DNA of 64,000 nt from JAJFKB01 sp965230515 (GCA_965230515.1 OZ246007.1:2666001-2730000); one strand, 5' to 3'. Numbered from the stretch's first letter, positions 1 through 8,211 are shown. Numbers and translations are program-made. Notes: generated by a model not told the origin, from the letters alone.

Positions 1-59
1 TGATCGAAGACTATCACCAAACTGCTGAGAACTTCTCTCTGGCCTACCAAGCGGCATAA
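1..59 (+). CDS. C-terminal fragment of an unidentified protein
   Basis: An open frame enters from the left edge and ends at the TAA at 57-59, giving 18 residues that end in ENFSLAYQAA. The residues look like ordinary protein but are too few to assign a family. It is co-oriented with the bacterioferritin gene that starts 119 bases later. Confidence 0.45.
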   Translation, partial: IEDYHQTAENFSLAYQAA

Positions 60-178
60 TCATCGCTTAAACGACCTACCTCGCAATAGTTAAATGATAC
101 CGGTAGCTGTTCTATTTACGGCAGACTGGCGGTACACTTTTATGTGTGACAAACGAGTTCAGTGTTAAGGGGATTGTT

Positions 179-643
179 ATGAAAGGTGATAAAAAAGTTA
201 TTGAGTACCTGAACAAGGCGCTAAGAAACGAGTTAACGGCGATCAACCAATATTTTTTACATGCACGAATGTATCAGGATTGGGGTCTTGAAAAACTGAA
301 TGAGCATGAATATCACGAATCCATTGATGAGATGAAGCACGCTGATGCGCTGATTAAGCGCATTCTTTTTCTGGAAGGTTTACCCAATCTCCAGGATTTG
401 GGCAAACTCTATGTTGGGCAGAATACCAAGGAGATGCTGAGTTGTGATCTTAAGCTGGAAATGGAGGCCGTTCCTCTATTGCGTGAAGCGATTGAATATT
501 GCGAATCAATATCTGAATACGTTTCCAGGGAGTTGTTTGAAGAGATCCTTGAAAGCGAGGAAGAGCATATTGATTGGCTGGAAACGCAACTGGGCTTGAT
601 TGATAAGGTCGGAATAGAGAATTACCAACAATCTATGATTTAA
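179..643 (+). CDS. bfr: Bacterioferritin (heme-containing ferritin)
   Basis: This is a 154-residue cytosolic iron-storage protein that forms a 24-subunit shell and oxidises Fe(II) at a di-iron ferroxidase centre. All ligands are visible in E. coli numbering: E18, E51, H54, E94, E127 and H130. Heme-binding Met52 is also present, in the segment IDEMKHAD. Length is normal for the family. I place the start at the ATG at 179 because AAGGGG lies at 167-172 with a 6-base gap; an earlier in-frame start at 146 would add 11 residues with no family counterpart. No terminator follows directly, but an AT-rich inverted repeat does (669-711). I saw no Fur box in the 119 bases upstream. Confidence 0.95.
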   Translation: MKGDKKVIEYLNKALRNELTAINQYFLHARMYQDWGLEKLNEHEYHESIDEMKHADALIKRILFLEGLPNLQDLGKLYVGQNTKEMLSCDLKLEMEAVPLLREAIEYCESISEYVSRELFEEILESEEEHIDWLETQLGLIDKVGIENYQQSMI

Positions 644-668
644 AAATTGCTTAATTAAAAGGTGACGA

Positions 669-711
669 ATAACCTATAAATAACTTACTATTACAGTGTG
701 TTATAGGGTAT
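669..711. repeat. AT-rich inverted repeat after bfr
   Basis: ATAACCTATAA (669-679) pairs with TTATAGGGTAT (701-711) with one mismatch and a 21-base loop. The core CCTATAAATA (673-682) also has a perfect inverted copy, TATTTATAGG, at 784-793. There is no T-run, so this is not a standard terminator. It could be an operator or promoter region for the small gene at 832. Confidence 0.4.
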
Positions 712-831
712 TTAGAATAAATAGTTAAAAAAAATGAGCTAACTGCTTATTTTTCTGGAATATCACCAGAATTAGTCTAATACTATTTATAGGTGTCAGG
801 TTTACTATTATCGAGTGTAAGGGGAGCTGTC

Positions 832-1011
832 ATGCACTTAAGTCACCAGGTTAAAAGAAATACCAAAAGTAATACCGAAGATCCTCATCCGACCTTCTAT
901 CGTCGAACCAAAGAAAAGAGATTGTTGATGGGCTATAACAATTTCTCTTCGATGCGACATGTCACGGGATTGGATGAAGAAAATATACACTTCGTTAAAG
1001 GCTATAACTAG
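832..1011 (+). CDS. Small basic protein of unknown function (59 aa)
   Basis: The 59-residue frame is preceded by AAGGGGAG (819-826) 5 bases before the ATG, a strong ribosome binding site. The product is hydrophilic and basic at its N-terminal half (HQVKRNTK, YRRTKEKR), with no signal peptide or membrane segment. I do not recognise a family. A longer start at 793 exists but lacks a good ribosome binding site. A 6-bp hairpin (GCAGGT 1107-1112 with ACCTGC 1117-1122) downstream is a weak terminator candidate. Confidence 0.5.
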   Translation: MHLSHQVKRNTKSNTEDPHPTFYRRTKEKRLLMGYNNFSSMRHVTGLDEENIHFVKGYN

Positions 1012-1184
1012 CAAGCACTGCTTACTATCAGTAGAGGCGGCAGGCTTAACTCGTTGCAGCGAAGTGCCCGCTTGCTGTCGTATGGTGTGCGCGTGTCTGT
1101 AGTTTAGCAGGTAACAACCTGCCTTTAACGTGCTGCCGGCTTGTCCTATGATGTGTTTACCGTTACTCAGTGAATGAATGACTC

Positions 1185-1838
1185 TTGATTGTCTGGTTGC
1201 TAAAACCTCTTAAATGGCTGATCTCTGCTGTTGCAGTATTTTCCCTGACGCTTTTCCTGCTGTCCCCGTTTTTTATCTATAACCGGTTAAATAAGGAGCT
1301 GCCTGTTGCCGAGCTGTATTTCCAGAAGCTGGAAAAACAGCGTTTCCTGGTGTTTATCGCGACGGGTAATCTGTGCCATTTCAAACAGTATGCTGTGGCC
1401 GGTGATCAGTGGCAGCTGGATGCGCGATTCCTTAAGTGGAATGCCTGGTTTGAGGTGCTAGGGATTCCCTCTTTGTATAGCATGCAACGGCTATCGGGGC
1501 GTTATCGAACAACGTTTGAGGAGATAGAATCACCGAGGACAAGTTATGACATTGCCGCACAAAGCTATTTTGATTGGTTTTCAGCGGGGATGGAAAGTGA
1601 GACGGTTTGGATCGGTGTACGCTACGGAGCGTCCGTATATATGGATCTTGATGAAAGCAAAACCTACCGTGTCTATAAAACGGAAGATGGGTTAATTGCG
1701 AGATCTTTGCCCCATCGACCATTGCGCGGGGAGGATGGACTATTGATGCTCACCATTGATCGAAGTTGCGGTAAAGGTGATGGTTATTTGCAACAGTTTG
1801 TTGCGTTGATACATGAAAAAGCGCTTCGCTATCTATAA
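1185..1838 (+). CDS. Membrane-anchored protein of unknown function
   Basis: The product is 217 residues: one hydrophobic N-terminal segment (about residues 3-32), then a soluble domain probably facing the periplasm. The rest is rich in aromatic residues, with no motif I can name. Similar-sized proteins in Gammaproteobacteria are often labelled as efflux-related or hypothetical; I do not rely on that. The only start that keeps the membrane segment is TTG at 1185, and no convincing ribosome binding site is visible, so the start is uncertain. The gene ends directly on a strong bidirectional terminator shared with the convergent gene at 1884. Confidence 0.7.
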   Translation: MIVWLLKPLKWLISAVAVFSLTLFLLSPFFIYNRLNKELPVAELYFQKLEKQRFLVFIATGNLCHFKQYAVAGDQWQLDARFLKWNAWFEVLGIPSLYSMQRLSGRYRTTFEEIESPRTSYDIAAQSYFDWFSAGMESETVWIGVRYGASVYMDLDESKTYRVYKTEDGLIARSLPHRPLRGEDGLLMLTIDRSCGKGDGYLQQFVALIHEKALRYL

Positions 1839-1867
1839 AAAAACCGCTCGGGGAGAGCGGCTTTTTT
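1838..1867. terminator. Bidirectional intrinsic terminator
   Basis: Stem CCGCTC (1844-1849) pairs with GAGCGG (1855-1860) around loop GGGGA. A-rich sequence flanks it on the left (1838-1843) and T-rich on the right (1862-1867), so it can stop transcription from both convergent genes. Confidence 0.85.
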
Positions 1868-1883
1868 GCGAACTTCAATCGGT

Positions 1884-2846
1884 TTATCGGGTTATGTAAT
1901 CCGAATGAACCCAACCGGTTTTACCCATGGCTTCAACTTCCCACCAGGGACCGTTTTTGGTGCCCGTTGGGGAGATGTTGGTTCCTTCGTAAAGCGGGCC
2001 CATTGACGGCGCTTTTGATGATGGACCTGATCTGAAGTTAACTTGCGCTGCGGTAACATACCCGGCGTTGTCAGTGTTTGCCGAGCCTGCCGGAATGGCG
2101 CCCAACTGATTTACCAGTTTATTATGAGCATCGAGAAAAGCCGCTGCTGTAATTTTACCAATATCAGTGCTTTCATATACACCACCACCTCCAGCGGCAC
2201 CACCGACCCACAAGAAACCACCGAATCCGATATCCGATTTTCTGGCGCTACCGGTCGCTATGGCTTCCTGTACACTGGTTCGTACATTGGTGACCGTCAG
2301 CATAACCTGAGATTCCAGTTTCTTCACTCGCAAACCTCCAGCAATTGCGCCTATCTTGCCGGGGAGCAGACTACCCAAACCTCCAGCACCACCGCCGGCG
2401 TTGGAGTCTTTGTGCACTATCTGAGGTGTAATAATATAATCTGCCGCAACCATCTGGCCGCCGCCCATATTACTGCCCTTTTGCATTTCGCCTTCGCGGG
2501 CGAGTGCTCTCTCCTGTTTCAAGGCTGCGGAAGAAGCACCCCGGTCAACGACGCGAAAGCAGCCGCTTTGTGCCATCAACAGTTTGACCAATGGAATTGG
2601 GCTGGTGAGACCATATTGAGCATATCCTGGGTGATCGGCCTCAAGCAGCGCTGCAGTACCGATTGGTTTGGCACAGCGCATCAGGTCGCCGGCCTGGCCT
2701 TGCGCGCCACCCTGACCGGCAGAGCCGGTTACTTCAGTGCTACCCTCACCTTTCTTTGTTTTACCCTTAAAAAGGCCAAAGCCGGAAAGCATTGAAATAC
2801 TTAATATACAGACAAGAAGCCTTATCAATAATCCATTTTTAGCCAT
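1884..2846 (-). CDS. Exported CsgG-like protein with C-terminal SH3 domain
   Basis: The product has 320 residues. The N-terminus is a signal peptide (about residues 1-23), but its only Cys sits inside the hydrophobic core and not at a lipobox, unlike true CsgG lipoproteins. Residues about 55-255 resemble CsgG/HfaB proteins: the phrase CFRVVDRG, then ADYIITPQIV, then TVTNVRTS and a glycine-rich stretch. Residues about 262-320 are a bacterial SH3 domain (VNFRSGPS, WWEVEAMGKTGWVHSDYI), usually a cell-wall-binding module. The ATG at 2846 follows AAGGAGA. CsgG itself is an outer-membrane secretion pore for curli; no curli genes are adjacent, so a pore function is only inference. Confidence 0.75.
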   Translation of the reverse strand: MAKNGLLIRLLVCILSISMLSGFGLFKGKTKKGEGSTEVTGSAGQGGAQGQAGDLMRCAKPIGTAALLEADHPGYAQYGLTSPIPLVKLLMAQSGCFRVVDRGASSAALKQERALAREGEMQKGSNMGGGQMVAADYIITPQIVHKDSNAGGGAGGLGSLLPGKIGAIAGGLRVKKLESQVMLTVTNVRTSVQEAIATGSARKSDIGFGGFLWVGGAAGGGGVYESTDIGKITAAAFLDAHNKLVNQLGAIPAGSANTDNAGYVTAAQVNFRSGPSSKAPSMGPLYEGTNISPTGTKNGPWWEVEAMGKTGWVHSDYITR

Positions 2847-3107
2847 CTTTATCTCTCCTTTTGAGTTTTGTGAACCATCAGCCGAATGCTGGCTGGTATG
2901 GGTATTCTATTAGTTTAGTTGTTATCTGATCGAAATCCATTCTATTACTACCATTATTCAAGTCAATAGCGGATCGGTGATGCGGACAAAGATATTGGTC
3001 GGGGCTTTTTATGAGGCGCTGGCCTGTGGTAATTTACAGTTGTCTGTTTGAATTGAATAAGATAGCTTTTATGGTATCCGACACTTCTCCTTGAGGAGCG
3101 ATAATCG

Positions 3108-3785
3108 ATGATAGAATTGTATACGGCGGCAACCCCCAACGGATGGAAAGCATCAATTGCGTTGGAAGAGATGGGTATACCCTATGAGGTCACTCATCTT
3201 GACCTGACAGAGTTGGAGCAAAAGCAGGACTGGTTCCTGAAGATTAATCCAAATGGCCGTATACCGGCGATTGTTGATCGGGATGAGGGTGGTTTTACCG
3301 TCTTTGAGTCGGGAGCAATATTGATTTACCTGGCTGAGCAATCCGGACAGTTCCTGCCAACGGAAGTCAAGGCTCGATCCAATGTCATTCAGTGGCTGAT
3401 GTTTCAAATGGGTGGTGTTGGCCCGATGCAGGGTCAGGCAAACGTCTTTTATCGTTACGCTCCGGAGAAAATTGATTACGCGATTCACCGCTACCAGCAC
3501 GAATGCAGACGTTTATACGAAGTGCTGAACCGGCAGCTGGCGGAAAACGAATATCTCGCGGGTGATTATTCTATTGCTGATATGGCGACCTGGCCATGGG
3601 TTCAGGGTTACGAGTGGGCAGGTTTATCCGTGGAGGGGCTGGACCATCTAAAACGATGGTTAGCTGCTGTTGGCGAGAGACCTGCTGTGATCAGGGGTAA
3701 AGCAGTGCCAGAGACGGACCAGACGGAAACAAAAGAGCAGGTGGAAGAAAAAATCCAATCAGTTCGTGGTTTCCTTGCCGAATGA
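3108..3785 (+). CDS. yfcG: Glutathione S-transferase, YfcG/Ure2-like disulfide reductase
   Basis: The 225-residue cytosolic enzyme matches E. coli YfcG: the N-terminus has T9-P10-N11-G12, the residues that hold glutathione in that family, followed by the thioredoxin-fold phrases NPNGRIPAIVD and FESGAILIYLAE. The all-helical C-terminal domain includes WLMFQMGGVGPMQGQ and YSIADMATWPWV. YfcG-type enzymes bind two glutathiones and reduce small disulfides. The start is set by GAGGAG ahead of the ATG at 3108. The last 25 residues are charged and extend a little beyond YfcG. The gene stands alone; a short inverted repeat (3789-3796 with 3810-3817) follows. Confidence 0.92.
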   Translation: MIELYTAATPNGWKASIALEEMGIPYEVTHLDLTELEQKQDWFLKINPNGRIPAIVDRDEGGFTVFESGAILIYLAEQSGQFLPTEVKARSNVIQWLMFQMGGVGPMQGQANVFYRYAPEKIDYAIHRYQHECRRLYEVLNRQLAENEYLAGDYSIADMATWPWVQGYEWAGLSVEGLDHLKRWLAAVGERPAVIRGKAVPETDQTETKEQVEEKIQSVRGFLAE

Positions 3786-3791
3786 AATGGT

Positions 3792-3905
3792 TCAAAAAAA
3801 TACCTTTAATTTGAACCGCCTGACATGAGGGGGTAAATCCACAAGAGCGTTACTGCGCGCCGGGATCTGTTCAAGCGCTTCCACTTTCATCGCAACTTTC
3901 CGCAT
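3792..3905 (-). CDS. Possible small basic protein (37 aa)
   Basis: A short frame on the minus strand starts at the ATG at 3905 and stops at 3792. It contains MRKVAMKVEALEQIPARS, a normal mix of residues with good codon use. GGGAAGG lies 10 bases upstream of the ATG, or 7 bases upstream of a TTG one codon earlier. The product would be basic and amphipathic. I recognise no family. It could be a true small protein or the surviving 3' end of a lost gene; it fits between the convergent GST gene and the upstream region of the gene at 4059. Confidence 0.35.
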   Translation of the reverse strand: MRKVAMKVEALEQIPARSNALVDLPPHVRRFKLKVFF

Positions 3906-3933
3906 CAAATCAGCGCCTTCCCTGGGGGTGACT

Positions 3934-3949
3934 GTTTACAACCTTTTAC
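3934..3949 (+). promoter_or_regulatory. GTTTAC-N4-TTTTAC direct repeat, copy 1
   Basis: Two hexamers, GTTTAC (3934-3939) and TTTTAC (3944-3949), repeat with a 10-base period. The same arrangement occurs at 8088-8103 and 15260-15275, each time reading GTTTAC in the direction of the gene it precedes. Here the site lies 109 bases before the helix-hairpin-helix gene at 4059. It is probably an activator or repressor site; the regulator is unknown. Confidence 0.4.
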
Positions 3950-4058
3950 AAACATTTCCGATTGTTCCTGATAGATTAGGCTGTATCGCATACGGCTGTA
4001 TTGTTTGGTTTGTGTATGCAGAGATGAACAGACAACTATGCATTCGAGGAGAATGAAA

Positions 4059-4463
4059 ATGACTAGAGTAACTGAAGTGGAAGGAATTGGAAAAGTTTAT
4101 GCCGAGAAGCTGGTGAGTGCCGGAATCGCGACCCAGGAACAACTTTTGGAATCTTGCGCTAAACCGGGTGACCGCAAAAGACTGGCCGATTCCACTGGAA
4201 TTTCTGGAACGCTGATATTGAAGTGGGCTAATCGTGCAGATTTGGCGCGTGTAAAAGGTGTTGGTAGTGAATATGCGGATTTACTGGAATGTGCTGGTGT
4301 GGATACCGTACCGGAACTGGCCAACCGCAACGCGAACAATCTCCATTTGAAGATGAGCCAGCTCAATGATGAAAAAAATCTGGTGAGAAAGCTGCCATCA
4401 GCGGTAACAGTCGCGAACTGGGTTTCGTCTGCGAAAACGCTGGGGCGAAAAATCAATTACTAA
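4059..4463 (+). CDS. Helix-hairpin-helix protein, DUF4332-like
   Basis: The 134-residue soluble protein has two tandem helix-hairpin-helix units: VEGIGKVYAEKLVSAGI (residues about 6-22) and VKGVGSEYADLLECAGV (about 67-83). Such units bind DNA backbones or mediate protein contacts; the pattern matches the DUF4332 family, whose role is not established. GAGGAG (4046-4051) lies 7 bases before the ATG at 4059, which I prefer over the ATG at 4053 or the longer frame from 4005. A channel-like membrane protein follows after 148 bases in the same direction. Confidence 0.75.
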   Translation: MTRVTEVEGIGKVYAEKLVSAGIATQEQLLESCAKPGDRKRLADSTGISGTLILKWANRADLARVKGVGSEYADLLECAGVDTVPELANRNANNLHLKMSQLNDEKNLVRKLPSAVTVANWVSSAKTLGRKINY

Positions 4464-4611
4464 TGACGGAAGGGTCCGGCGCTCTTTGTTCGAGGTGTGT
4501 GTTGTCAGTCCTTGATAAGCGGTTTGGGTGTCACTGAAGATCGATGCTTGGCAGGAAAAGTGTCAGATCGATTGAACCTGCGGTCAGATACATCACCTTG
4601 AGGTAATGATT

Positions 4612-6060
4612 ATGGATTATTTAAACCAACTTTGGAATGACTACAGCGGTTCGGTACTGGGTTTTGGTATTGCGCTGCTTTATCTCATCGGCTTTTACAT
4701 AGCGGCAAAGATTGTAAAGGCGCTAATTCGCAAAGCTTTGCATCGGACTGAAATAGATAACCGGTTCACGCAGGCTGTTGGCCTTAAAGAGGCGTTTCCG
4801 ATAGAAAGTGTTGTTGCAGGATTTGCCTACTGGATTATATTAATCTTTGGATTTGTAACCTTTCTTGAAAAGTTAAATTTAGAGATTGTGGCTCAACCAG
4901 TGAACACGTTGCTCACGGTAATTTTTGCCTATCTACCAAAAATTGGTGCAGCAATAGGTTTGTTGGTGCTGGCCTGGGTGCTGGCAAGTCTTGTCAAAAT
5001 GGTTGTGCAAAAAGGGGCCGGTCTTTTTCAGATTGATCAACGGTTGAATAGCCTTGATGAAGATGCCAGCAAGCAAATGACTGTGGGTGACTCGCTGGCT
5101 ACTGCCGGCTATTGGCTGGTATTCCTGCTATTCTTGCCGATGGTTCTTGGTGCTCTGGAGATGCAAAGCCTGGTAAGTCCTCTGCAAAATATGTTTAGCA
5201 AGCTTTTTACCTATCTGCCCAATCTGTTGTCGGCGGCTTTGATCTTTATTATCGGTAATTTCGTGGCGCGGGTGGTCAGGCAGATACTGACCAGCTTGCT
5301 GGCAGCTGCCGGTGCCGACCATCTGAGCGAAAAAGTAGGGTTGTCTCAGCCATTGTCGGCATTGGTAGGCACATTGGCGTTTACCTTTATTTTGCTGTTG
5401 GTCATCGTACAATCCCTGGATGCTTTGCAGGTGGCGGCGATATCCGCGCCAGCCCAGAGGATGATTGATATGATCTTCTCTGCAGTGCCCGGCATTATCT
5501 CGGCGGTGCTGGTGTTGGGTATCTCGTATTATGTCGGAAAGCTGCTCGCTGGACTGGTCAGCGACCTGTTAGCGGCGGCCGGTTTTAACGGAATCACAGA
5601 TAAGCTTGGTATAACGGTGTCCATGCAGCGTACGCCCAGTGAATATGTCGGTTCAATCATTCTGTTTGCGGTGATTCTGTTTGCGGTACTGGGTGCGACG
5701 GAGCTGCTGGGATTCGCTCCCCTAAGCAATATTGTTACCAATATGATCCATTTTACTGTGCAGGTAGTTTTGGGTGCGATTATTCTGGCTATTGGTGTCG
5801 CGCTGGGCAATAAAGTGAATCAATTGATTTGTGAGTCAGGCGCTGCAGCGGTGACTGGCAGTCTGGCGCGCATAGCAATTCTGGTGCTGGCTACGGCGAT
5901 GGCACTGAGACAGGTTGGACTTGCCGAGGATATTATTAATCTGGCGTTTGGCATACTACTCGGAGCCCTGGCGGTCGCGGCCGCAATCGCGATAGGGTTT
6001 GGTAGCAAAGAGATTGCCGGGCGGGAAGTAGAACTATTGATTGATCGCATGCGCAAATAG
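4612..6060 (+). CDS. Mechanosensitive-channel-like membrane protein with repeated TM-helix units
   Basis: The product is about 482 residues and very hydrophobic, with some ten or more membrane segments. A repeated unit of the conserved TM-helix type (PF05552) is visible several times: LPKIGAAIGLLVLAWVLASLV, LPNLLSAALIFIIGNFVARVV and VPGIISAVLVLGISYYVGKLL. Each is followed by a hydrophilic hairpin with KLGI/KVGL. These units occur in the N-terminal part of some MscS-family channels, but I see no MscS beta domain here, so it is a channel relative of unknown gating. The ATG at 4612 is 8 bases after TTGAGG and is favoured over the ATG at 4606. It ends just before an intrinsic terminator. Confidence 0.75.
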   Translation: MDYLNQLWNDYSGSVLGFGIALLYLIGFYIAAKIVKALIRKALHRTEIDNRFTQAVGLKEAFPIESVVAGFAYWIILIFGFVTFLEKLNLEIVAQPVNTLLTVIFAYLPKIGAAIGLLVLAWVLASLVKMVVQKGAGLFQIDQRLNSLDEDASKQMTVGDSLATAGYWLVFLLFLPMVLGALEMQSLVSPLQNMFSKLFTYLPNLLSAALIFIIGNFVARVVRQILTSLLAAAGADHLSEKVGLSQPLSALVGTLAFTFILLLVIVQSLDALQVAAISAPAQRMIDMIFSAVPGIISAVLVLGISYYVGKLLAGLVSDLLAAAGFNGITDKLGITVSMQRTPSEYVGSIILFAVILFAVLGATELLGFAPLSNIVTNMIHFTVQVVLGAIILAIGVALGNKVNQLICESGAAAVTGSLARIAILVLATAMALRQVGLAEDIINLAFGILLGALAVAAAIAIGFGSKEIAGREVELLIDRMRK

Positions 6061-6098
6061 CTACCCGTTGAAAGCCAGTATAGCTCCGCGGCAACTCA

Positions 6099-6137
6099 AG
6101 GAGCACTCGAAAAGAGGAGTATTCGTGCTCCTCTTTT
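6099..6137 (+). terminator. Terminator with two competing hairpins
   Basis: AAAAGAGGAG (6110-6119) pairs perfectly with CTCCTCTTTT (6128-6137), a ten-base stem ending in T residues. An upstream AGGAGCAC (6099-6106) can instead pair with GTGCTCCT (6125-6132), which would break the terminator stem. The position is right for terminating the membrane-protein gene ending at 6060. Confidence 0.65.
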
Positions 6138-6213
6138 CATATGTCCCCGCGTGGGTTAATGTGATAGTGGTTAAGATACTCTTTTTGGGATCGGTCAAAA
6201 TAAGGGGAAGGTT

Positions 6214-7665
6214 ATGGATACGGGGTTGTTAATAGGCGGAGCCGTCAACCGGGTTACCCTCAATTTGAAGTACGCAAACCGACATGGGTTGATTGCCGGC
6301 GCAACCGGTACCGGCAAGACGGTGACGATGCAGGTACTCGCGGAAGGCTTTGCCAAAGCCGGCGTACCGGTTTTTCTTGCGGATGTGAAAGGTGATCTGT
6401 CCGGGATGGCAGAGGCTGGTCAACCTCATCCAAAAGTGGAGCAAAGGGTTGAGAGTATTGGAATCCAGGATTTTGCCTTTGCGGCCTGCACGGTTCGTTT
6501 CTGGGATGTGTTGGGCGAGAAAGGTGTGCCTATACGGTCGACTATTTCTGAGATGGGGCCACAATTACTGACGCGCCTTCTTGATCTCAATGAAACCCAG
6601 GAAAGTATCCTCACTCTCGCGTTCGAGTTTGCTGATGATGAAGGCATGCTGATGTTGGATATGAAGGACCTTCAATCAACGCTCGAACATCTGGCCGAAA
6701 ATACGGCAGACCTGAAAGCTGAGTATGGAACGTTATCGAAAGCCTCAATTAATGCAATTCTCAGGCGCTTGTTGATGCTGGAAAGAGATGGTGGAGAAAC
6801 CTACTTCGGCGAGCCAGCTCTAAAGTTGAGTGATCTAATGCAGATTGATTCAAACGGCCGGGGCGTTATTAATATTTTGCAGGCACAAAAGCTGATCCGG
6901 CACCCGAGAACGTACACCTCTTTCCTGTTATGGCTGCTTTCGGAGCTGTTTGAAAACTTACCGGAAGTGGGTGACCAGGATAAGCCAAAAATGGTCTTTT
7001 TCTTTGATGAATCGCATCTTCTGTTTCGTAACGCGCCTAAAGTTTTTCTGGAAAAGATTGAGCAGGTGGTCAGACTTATTCGCTCAAAGGGAGTGGGTAT
7101 CTATTTTATCTCTCAGAGTCCGGGAGATATACCCGATACAGTGCTGTCGCAACTGGGTAACCGTATTCAACATGCTTTGCGAGCCTACACACCAAAGGAT
7201 CGTAAAGCTGTGAAAGTCGCAGCACAGTCCTTTCGACCTAATCCTGAGCTAGACACGGTAAAGGTGATAAGCGAGCTGGGTGTCGGTGAAGCGCTGGTAT
7301 CGGTATTACAGGATAAGGGCGTACCTTCTATTGTGCAACGTACGCTGATCAGGCCGCCCTGTTCACGCATTGGACCAATATCGGACACTGACTGTGAGCG
7401 TCTGGTAAAACAGGATCTGTTGTTTGGTCATTATCGGGAGGCCATAGATCGTGATTCTGCCCATGAAGAACTGCAGCGCAGAGCGAAGGACAGGGTGGCG
7501 CAGCAGCAGCGTGAAGCAGAACAGGTCAAAAAGCCAAAGCGGCGAACACGTTCCAGGCAGTCTGCCGGAGAGGCTTTTTTGAAAAGTGTTGCTCGCAGTA
7601 TCGGTAGTGGTATTGGAAGAAGACTGGTGCGGGGGCTATTGGGTTCGTTGCTTGGTGGGCGCTAG
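6214..7665 (+). CDS. yjgR: HerA-like P-loop ATPase (YjgR/DUF853 family)
   Basis: The 483-residue protein starts with a Walker A motif, GATGTGKT (residues 29-36), followed by FLADVKGDLSGMA. A Walker B motif, FFFDESHLLF, lies near residue 265, and QSPGDIPDTVLSQLGNRIQHALRAYTP matches the HerA/VirB4-type core. This is the DUF853/YjgR family, typically about 480-500 residues. E. coli YjgR has no firmly assigned function; HerA relatives translocate DNA in repair. The C-terminus is basic and ends in glycine/arginine-rich sequence. GGGGAAGG precedes the ATG. Its own 5' region contains the end of the terminator at 6137, so it likely has a separate promoter. Confidence 0.88.
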   Translation: MDTGLLIGGAVNRVTLNLKYANRHGLIAGATGTGKTVTMQVLAEGFAKAGVPVFLADVKGDLSGMAEAGQPHPKVEQRVESIGIQDFAFAACTVRFWDVLGEKGVPIRSTISEMGPQLLTRLLDLNETQESILTLAFEFADDEGMLMLDMKDLQSTLEHLAENTADLKAEYGTLSKASINAILRRLLMLERDGGETYFGEPALKLSDLMQIDSNGRGVINILQAQKLIRHPRTYTSFLLWLLSELFENLPEVGDQDKPKMVFFFDESHLLFRNAPKVFLEKIEQVVRLIRSKGVGIYFISQSPGDIPDTVLSQLGNRIQHALRAYTPKDRKAVKVAAQSFRPNPELDTVKVISELGVGEALVSVLQDKGVPSIVQRTLIRPPCSRIGPISDTDCERLVKQDLLFGHYREAIDRDSAHEELQRRAKDRVAQQQREAEQVKKPKRRTRSRQSAGEAFLKSVARSIGSGIGRRLVRGLLGSLLGGR

Positions 7666-7689
7666 GTGTAGTTTGGGCAGACTCGATGA

Positions 7690-8028
7690 TTATAGGAATT
7701 GAAGACCAAGATATTCAGCAGTTTGGCGGATAAGTTTCATCGTGTAGATGCTTTTATTCCCGATTTGCTGAGGGTTTAAATCACTGATAATACCTGAAAT
7801 GTGGACCTGAATACTGCCATCGGTAGACAGCTCAACCCCAGCCGGGTGTTTAAGTAACACACCGCCTTCTGATATGTTCAGGGTCTGAGTTGGAATAAAA
7901 TGCCCGTCTTCCTTTTTAATCATGGCTTTCAGCGTGACAGACACTCTGCAGTAGGCGCGGTTTTGCTGCGTAGTTTGACTCTCTTCGCCAGTGTGGGTTT
8001 TTGTTAAGGTCATTGTTATTTCGCTCAT
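7690..8028 (-). CDS. PilZ-domain protein
   Basis: The product is 112 residues if started at 8028; an ATG at 8070 would give 126. It carries the c-di-GMP signature of PilZ domains: RxxxR (R24-AYC-R28) followed about 40 residues later by NISEGG, matching [D/N]xSxxG. It is a stand-alone PilZ domain, probably an effector that changes partner binding when c-di-GMP is bound. Its upstream region holds copy 2 of the GTTTAC direct repeat, 59 bases from the start, and it is divergent from the response-regulator operon. The window also encodes one GGDEF-EAL enzyme (33087-35546). Confidence 0.8.
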   Translation of the reverse strand: MSEITMTLTKTHTGEESQTTQQNRAYCRVSVTLKAMIKKEDGHFIPTQTLNISEGGVLLKHPAGVELSTDGSIQVHISGIISDLNPQQIGNKSIYTMKLIRQTAEYLGLQFL

Positions 8029-8087
8029 TGGATCGCTACACACCTCAAATAATAACGCCTGACTTTGCAATCAGAAACCCGGTTTAG

Positions 8088-8103
8088 GTAAACAATTGTA
8101 AAC
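8088..8103 (-). promoter_or_regulatory. GTTTAC-N4-GTTTAC direct repeat, copy 2
   Basis: On the plus strand this reads GTAAAC-AATT-GTAAAC, a perfect direct repeat with a 10-base period. Read toward the PilZ gene it is GTTTAC-N4-GTTTAC, 59 bases from the start codon. It could also act on the divergent response-regulator operon. Confidence 0.45.
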
Positions 8104-8118
8104 CTGGCAGTAGCTCTA

Positions 8119-8146
8119 TTGAGCCGCTCGCTGGAGTGGATAGAAT
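8119..8146 (+). promoter_or_regulatory. Candidate sigma-70 promoter of the response-regulator operon
   Basis: TTGAGC (8119-8124) and TAGAAT (8141-8146) are separated by 16 bases and lie about 65 bases before the TTG start at 8212. Both hexamers are reasonable matches, but nothing else confirms it. Confidence 0.35.
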
Positions 8147-8211
8147 GGTCATTAAACAGTGCATCAAGGTATACTGATGTCTTTAGTTGTATCTAGCGAG
8201 AGGGTTTGGCT

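Noticed and set aside
2043..2795. 250-codon open frame on the plus strand, antisense to the CsgG-like gene
   Set aside because: The minus-strand product has a signal peptide, domains and a strong ribosome binding site; the antisense product is low-complexity and family-less.
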